NCBI GenBank assembly: GCA_029204225.1
Contig: CM055092.1
Location: forward strand, 63,971,425-64,035,424
Length of the DNA stretch: 64,000 nucleotides
Origin: Diphasiastrum complanatum
Lineage: Eukaryota > Streptophyta > Lycopodiopsida > Lycopodiales > Lycopodiaceae
Direction of reading: 5' to 3'
In this document: positions 59,542-64,000 of the stretch, in pieces
Numbering within the stretch: the stretch's first letter is position 1
How the letters are laid out: each line of letters begins with the position of its first letter
Program-made: the position numbers and the translations under genes
The notes under the pieces: model-generated
The model's input: the letters and a program-made list of their open reading frames with translations, nothing else
Told to the model about the DNA's origin: nothing
Databases searched by the model: none

Positions 59542-62456
59542 GAACCTTGCAGCTTTGTACGTTTAATCCAATTGTCTTTCTTTGTTTGGCAAAGAGTGGC
59601 TTGTCGAGCGATTTCGTGAGCAGACCTGCAATCATATTTTCTGATTTTATATACTGGATCTGGAGCTCTCCTTCGAGATCAAATCTCGAATGTGATGGTA
59701 CTTCAGAGGTATGTGCTTTGTCTTTGAATGGAAGACAGGATCTTGGGACAGATAGATGGCACTTTGAGAGTCCATCATCATCGTGCTTGGCCCCTCTCGT
59801 GGTATCCCGATTGCCTCCAGCATTATCTGTAGCCACACTACCTCATTCACGACCTTTCAAGCTGTGACATATTCAGCTTTGCAAGAGGATTGAGCCACCA
59901 AGGTTTGCTTTTTGCATATCCAATTGATTGCAGCTCCGCACTCTATTGTACATCCTCCAGTAATGGACTTGTTGTCATCTTTGCAGCTCGCCCAGCTTGC
60001 ATCACTGTAGTGATGCAGCTCGAATTCTTTTTCTTCGTTTTCAGATCTATAGGTTAATCCCACATTCTGGGTACCTTTCAGATACTGTAGGATTCGTTTT
60101 GCCATTTGCCAATGTGCCATGCCAGGATTGGAAGAGAATTGGCTGAAGGCACGAACAGAGAAAACCAGATCGGGTCTGGTACAGATTGTCAAGTACATCA
60201 GACTACCGATTAAGTTCTGGTAGGGTATACTTGCCATCCTCTATTCTTCTTCTTCCATTTTTGGGCAATCCTGCTTCGTGATCTTGGCTCCAGCTATCAT
60301 TGGTGTGGCCTTTTCTTTGCAATCCATCATGTGGTACTACTTTAGCACTTTTTCGGCATATTCTGACTGACTCAAGTGCATTTCGCCCTTTGTTTGATCT
60401 CTTCTGATCTCTAGCCCTAGGCATTTTGTTGCTTCTCCTAGATCTGTGATTTCAAAGCTTTCAGAAATCTGACTTTTCATGTCTTTGATCAGCATCAAGG
60501 AATTTCCTATCATCAACGAATCATCCACAAAAATGGTTAGTATCACAAAATTCTTTTCTACTCTTTTAATATAGACGTTGTGGTATGGTTGAGTAGGATT
60601 GAAGTCTAGAGACTTCAAAAGACCATCAAGCTTTTTATACCAGGCTTGTGATGCATGTTTTAGACCGTGGATGCATCTCTGCAATCGACAGACATATTGT
60701 TTGTTGTCGGGGTCTTCATAGGCTTCAGGTTGCTTCATGAAGATTTCATCCTCTAGATCTCCATGGAGAAAGGCTATTTTTACGTCAATCTGGTGAATTT
60801 TCAGATTGTACTGTGTGGCGTATGCAAGGAGTAGCCTTATGCTTGTCATCTTGACCACGGGCGAATATGTGTCGAAATAATCGACACCATATCTCTACGT
60901 GTAGCCCTTTGCAACAAGCATGGCTTTGTAGCGGCCAATGGTGCCATCTGATTTCATCTTTTTCTTATACACCCACTTGCAGTCGACTATCTTTTTGTTT
61001 TCTAGCAGTGGCTCTAATGTCCATGCCTCATTTCGCCTCATCGAATCAATCTCCTCTGACATTGCTTGCTTCCAGAATTCTCCCTCTAGACTCTGGACAG
61101 CTTTTTGATATGTTGCTAGCTTTCTGTGAAGCTGCAGTATTCAAATTGCATGTCTTTGCTCCATTGAAGATTGTCAGAGTAGCAGTCTAGAGGTCTTATT
61201 TGTCTTGTTGACGTTCGAGGTTCATTTTGTCGCTGCTCAAATGTTTGTTATTCGTGGGATTGATCCTCTGCTTCTTGTTACTCTGGAGTCTGCGGCTCTG
61301 CATTCTGATTTGATGTATGTCCTTGATCTCCTTCTTGAATAGGCAGCAATGTGAAGATCTCATGGCCTCTTTCGTCTTTCAGTCCAGGGAATGTGGACTC
61401 ATCGAACTTCACATCTCTGTTCGAAACAACCTTCTTCGTGGTTGGGTTGTAGAGTTTGTACACATGTGTTCCGTTCGAGTAGTCGACCATGATTGTTTGC
61501 TCGGATTTGTCATCGAGCTTGCTTCTTTTTTCTTTGGGAATGTGCTTGTATGCTGCACATCCAAACACACGTACGTATGACAGATCAGGCTTTCTGCTTG
61601 TCCACATTTTGTATGGTGTTCTATCCCCTGTTTTTCGCAGAATCTTGAGAATTCTGTGCTTTTGTATTCACCTCCGTTGTTAGATCTAAGGATCTGTATC
61701 TTTTTTGAGGTGTGTCACTCTGCAAATGCACAAACTTCTTGAAGGAATCAAACACTTCGGATTTCTTCTTCAAGTAGTAGATCGTGGTCATCCAGCTGTA
61801 ATCATCTATGAATGTCAGAAAATATCTCGAACTTGAGAGCGAATCCATCTCCATCGGTCGTACAGGCTCCGCATGTTCAGATGATACATTCTCCTATGCC
61901 AGAGCTGATCTTCATTTTATGATGCATTCAATATGCTATCAAAGTTGCTGACTATTTTAGCCTGGTAGAGGTTTCCTTCTCTGCATCCAACCGTCAGCAA
62001 CTTGTTTGTCGTCTTCTCGATCATACGACAAGTGTTGCCGTCAAACAAAACTCGAATGCCTAGATCTGCCATCTTGGAGATAGATAGCAAATCTTTTCTG
62101 AGTGAGGGCACATAAAGTGATCCTGGTAGCTCCGCTTGGCCTGACAATGTTCGCAGTTGTAGAGTGCCAATGCCTTTGACATCATGTCTTCTCCCATCAC
62201 CTAGAATCACTGCTCGGTTGTTTTCAAGTTCGCGAAAGTCGATCAAGACCTTCTTGTTGCAGGTTATGTGTGATGTTGCTCCTGAATCAATGACTACATC
62301 GTAGCTTGTTGAAGCTTCATCGAGTATCATGAAAGCTTCATCACCTATTTTTGCATCCTTAGATGACTTTGCAATGTTTGTCTTTTCAGCTTTGTTCTTT
62401 CTTTTTGGGTTGAATCTACAATCGTATGTAAAATGCCCTTTCTTCTTGGAGTGCAT
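59542..62456 (-). pseudogene. copia pol: protease, integrase, RT, RNase H
   Basis: Protease: YDVVIDSGATSHITC (near 62290), then SLYVPSLRKDLLSISKMADL. A shortened GAG-pre-integrase is followed by integrase (RYFLTFIDDYSWMTTIYYL; LRSNNGGEY in another frame; SRFCEKQGI). At about 61640 the sequence jumps to YKMWTSRKPDLSYVRVFGCA, skipping the segment with the catalytic Glu. RT: VDCKWVYKKKMKSDG, YGVDYFDTYSPVVKMTSIRL, FVDDSLMIGN. RNase H: YSDASWASCKDDNKSITGG, MMDSQSAIYLSQDPVFHSK and KTKHIPLKYHHIRDLI. Frameshifts lie near 60340 and 59690, with stops near 60897 and 59857. Overall it is much better preserved than its sister at 51222-54165. Confidence 0.92.
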
Positions 62457-63205
62457 GCAAGGTATTGCTGGTTAAACTAGCATTTGTTGGCTGTATGGCC
62501 TGGTTTGTGGTAGTGATCGCAGGAAGAAGATTGTTGATTTGAGAACTTTGTCTTCTCAAATCTTGGCTTGTTTTTGTTTTTCTTCTTTCCTTTTGTGAAG
62601 AGAGCTTTCTCTTGATCATTGCTTCCCTCTCCTTCGTCTCTCATCGATCTCTCATCAGCGACAAGACTGATTGCTTTGTCGAATGTCATATCTGGTAGAC
62701 TCAGTATGAGCATTCTCAACAGCTGATAGGACGTCGGTAGAGATTTCATGAAGTACATCAACTGTTGTGGTGCTGGGACTTGGTGCTCCTGTCCTGATGC
62801 AGCGAGTTGAGTGAAGATCATTCTGATCTTCTCAACGCACTGATCCAACTAGTTTCCATCCCACCGTATGGATTGCAGCTGATTGTGAAGGTGCATGATT
62901 GAAGTTATAGTCCTCACTTCATACTTCTGCTTCAATCTTTTCCACGTTGCATGGCTGCTTTTGCAATCTTCAATCTGCATGAGTAGATCTTCATTTATGG
63001 ATAAAATGATGACTGCCATTGCGCGCTCATCTTTTCTGATCCATTCAATTATCTTCGAGTCTCCCTCTGGAGGCTGCACCTCTGAGAGCTCGGTCACCGA
63101 CCAGATGCCTTTGCTCTTCAGAAGTGTTTTGATTTTGAATTTTCAAATTCTATAATTTGCGCCATCGAGACTCATTGCTATTCTTATCTGGATTGTTATA
63201 GCCAT
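62416..63205 (-). pseudogene. copia gag with two altered zinc knuckles
   Basis: From ATG 63205: GANYRI, a TGA in place of the usual Trp, KFKIKTLLKSKGIWSVTELS, WIRKDERAMAVIILSINEDL, ATWKRLKQKYEVRT, a stop after SIRWDGN, then MIFTQLAASGQEHQVPAPQQ, LMYFMKSLPTSYQLL and ADERSMRDEG. Two zinc knuckles follow near 62520-62420: CDHYHKPGHTANKC and CMHSKKKGHFTYDC. Each keeps the first Cys, the His and the last Cys, but has Tyr or Ser where the second Cys of CCHC belongs. A TAG separates the two knuckles. Three stops make it inactive. Confidence 0.88.
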
Positions 63206-63258
63206 ATTGTGTTGTCTGGAAGAATCACTGATGGGATATCAGTAGTGACAACTTGTGT

Positions 63259-63270
63259 GCTCTGATATCA
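63259..63270 (-). other. primer-binding site for initiator Met tRNA
   Basis: TGATATCAGAGC on the minus strand abuts the LTR at 63271. It differs by one base from TGGTATCAGAGC. Confidence 0.88.
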
Positions 63271-64000
63271 TGTCGCTGAAGCAAGGCTGTTTCTTTTTCG
63301 TCTTTGTCTTCTTATTCGTGAACAATTTTGTGTCTTTGAATTTTCTTTTTGTGCGGAAGTTGTCTACAAGATCCCAGACACGCGACAACACATCACAAAC
63401 ACATTCTATTCTAGCAATCAGGACAAATTGACAGCACAAGATAGGGAGATGCACAAAAATAGAGCTACTATATTATCAGTTTAGTTCTTAGAGCGAGATC
63501 GTCAGTGTCTCGCTCGTTGGCGGAATGACATTCTGCTCTTTCGTTGTGTTTTGCTCATTGGAAGACTTTCATGCATAGCTATAGTTTCTAGTGTTTTTCT
63601 TTTTGCTCTACTTGCTACTTTTCTCTCTCTGTCTCTTATAGATCTCTCTATTCAGATTATCCTTTTTTTTCATTCTTTTTTTAATGATCCAGAGAGAATC
63701 GTTTATACCTCCACAGTGTGGAGTTTTCAAGATGGCTAAACGGAGAATCACAAGACTAGTTAACGCCAATCAACTAGTTAGTTAGTCTCCGTCGTTGCCG
63801 TTCGTTTTAGCTGGGCGTGAAGTCTATGACTCCAAGCCCGTTGAGCTGCCAGTTGGCAGCGCGAAAGATTCCTCTTCGTTTGTTTCGTAGTTTTTTGTTT
63901 TGCGCCCCTTCGCGGTTTGCGGTCCTGGAGGTGTGTCTACGATTCACGAATGATTCGTGAATTGTTCGTGCTTCGAGTCAAGGCACGTTGACTGTCACGA
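63271..64000 (-). repeat. 5' LTR of the same element, cut by the window end
   Basis: Begins TGTCGCTGAAGCAAGG at the primer-binding site and matches the left LTR up to the last base of the window (TCGAGTCAAGGCACG). About 70 bases are missing at its right, so its target-site duplication cannot be checked. Confidence 0.92.

Larger units (their letters stand above)
58734..64000 (-). mobile_element. near-complete Ty1/copia element, minus strand
   Basis: The element has a left (3') LTR 58734-59532, pol, gag, primer-binding site (63259-63270) and a right (5') LTR from 63271 that runs off the window. By comparison with the left LTR it should end about 70 bases beyond. The two LTRs match closely across their shared length with scattered substitutions, so it is among the younger insertions here. 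Internal stops, frameshifts and a deletion of the integrase C-terminal half mean it could move only with proteins supplied by a relative. Confidence 0.93.

Overview
This window looks like nuclear DNA from a seed plant with a large, retrotransposon-rich genome. The evidence is stacked and nested Ty1/copia and Ty3/gypsy elements, a CACTA-type (En/Spm) transposase with spliceosomal introns, long dinucleotide microsatellites, and one intron-containing plant gene. A gymnosperm or other large-genome plant would fit, but nothing here fixes the species. No bacterial, organellar or CRISPR features are visible.

Layout. 1-3312: 3' part of a plus-strand copia element (pol, polypurine tract, LTR). 3555-4990: minus-strand Ty3/gypsy protease-RT remnant. 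5659-6988: a 1.3-kb palindrome built from two head-to-head copia 3' ends. 7246-11711: no recognisable genes, with a degenerate tandem repeat at 10870-11350. 11717-15578: a minus-strand copia deletion derivative bounded by a 5-bp target-site duplication. 15698-18755: a plus-strand copia pol split by a second minus-strand copia remnant (16511-17565). 18860-19930: gypsy and copia integrase scraps.

21109-28700 is a complex block. It holds a 1.47-kb minus-strand LTR with its RNase H/RT/integrase, about 1 kb of CT/CA compound microsatellite, a cluster of GTCGGA-type motifs, an intron-containing fragment of an unknown gene, an oppositely oriented copy of the same LTR, and a long GA microsatellite. 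29270-33340 is a decayed CACTA TNP2-type transposase gene on the minus strand. Divergent from it, 33397-35902 is a decayed reading frame for a large unrecognised coiled-coil protein.

38149-40736 (minus) is the only convincing host gene: a two-exon homologue of the uncharacterised Arabidopsis At1g01500 family, ending in a conserved glycine-rich, probably membrane-associated tail. 41801-44580 carries no genes but has a cluster of four short hairpins.

44600-48730 is a rearranged plus-strand copia family: truncated pol fused to an LTR, then primer-binding site, gag and a second LTR. It is followed by a minus-strand copia gag (48830-49143) and a degenerate repeat. 51064-54165 is a decayed minus-strand copia pol. 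56838-58028 holds gypsy RT and copia gag scraps. 58734 to the window end is the best-preserved element, a minus-strand copia with both LTRs (the right one runs off the window), primer-binding site, gag and pol, but with stops, frameshifts and an integrase deletion.

The genes do not form a pathway. The window is a transposon graveyard around one host gene. The items most worth a second look are the palindrome, the unknown coiled-coil gene beside the transposase, the GTCGGA motif cluster, and the inverted LTR/microsatellite block.
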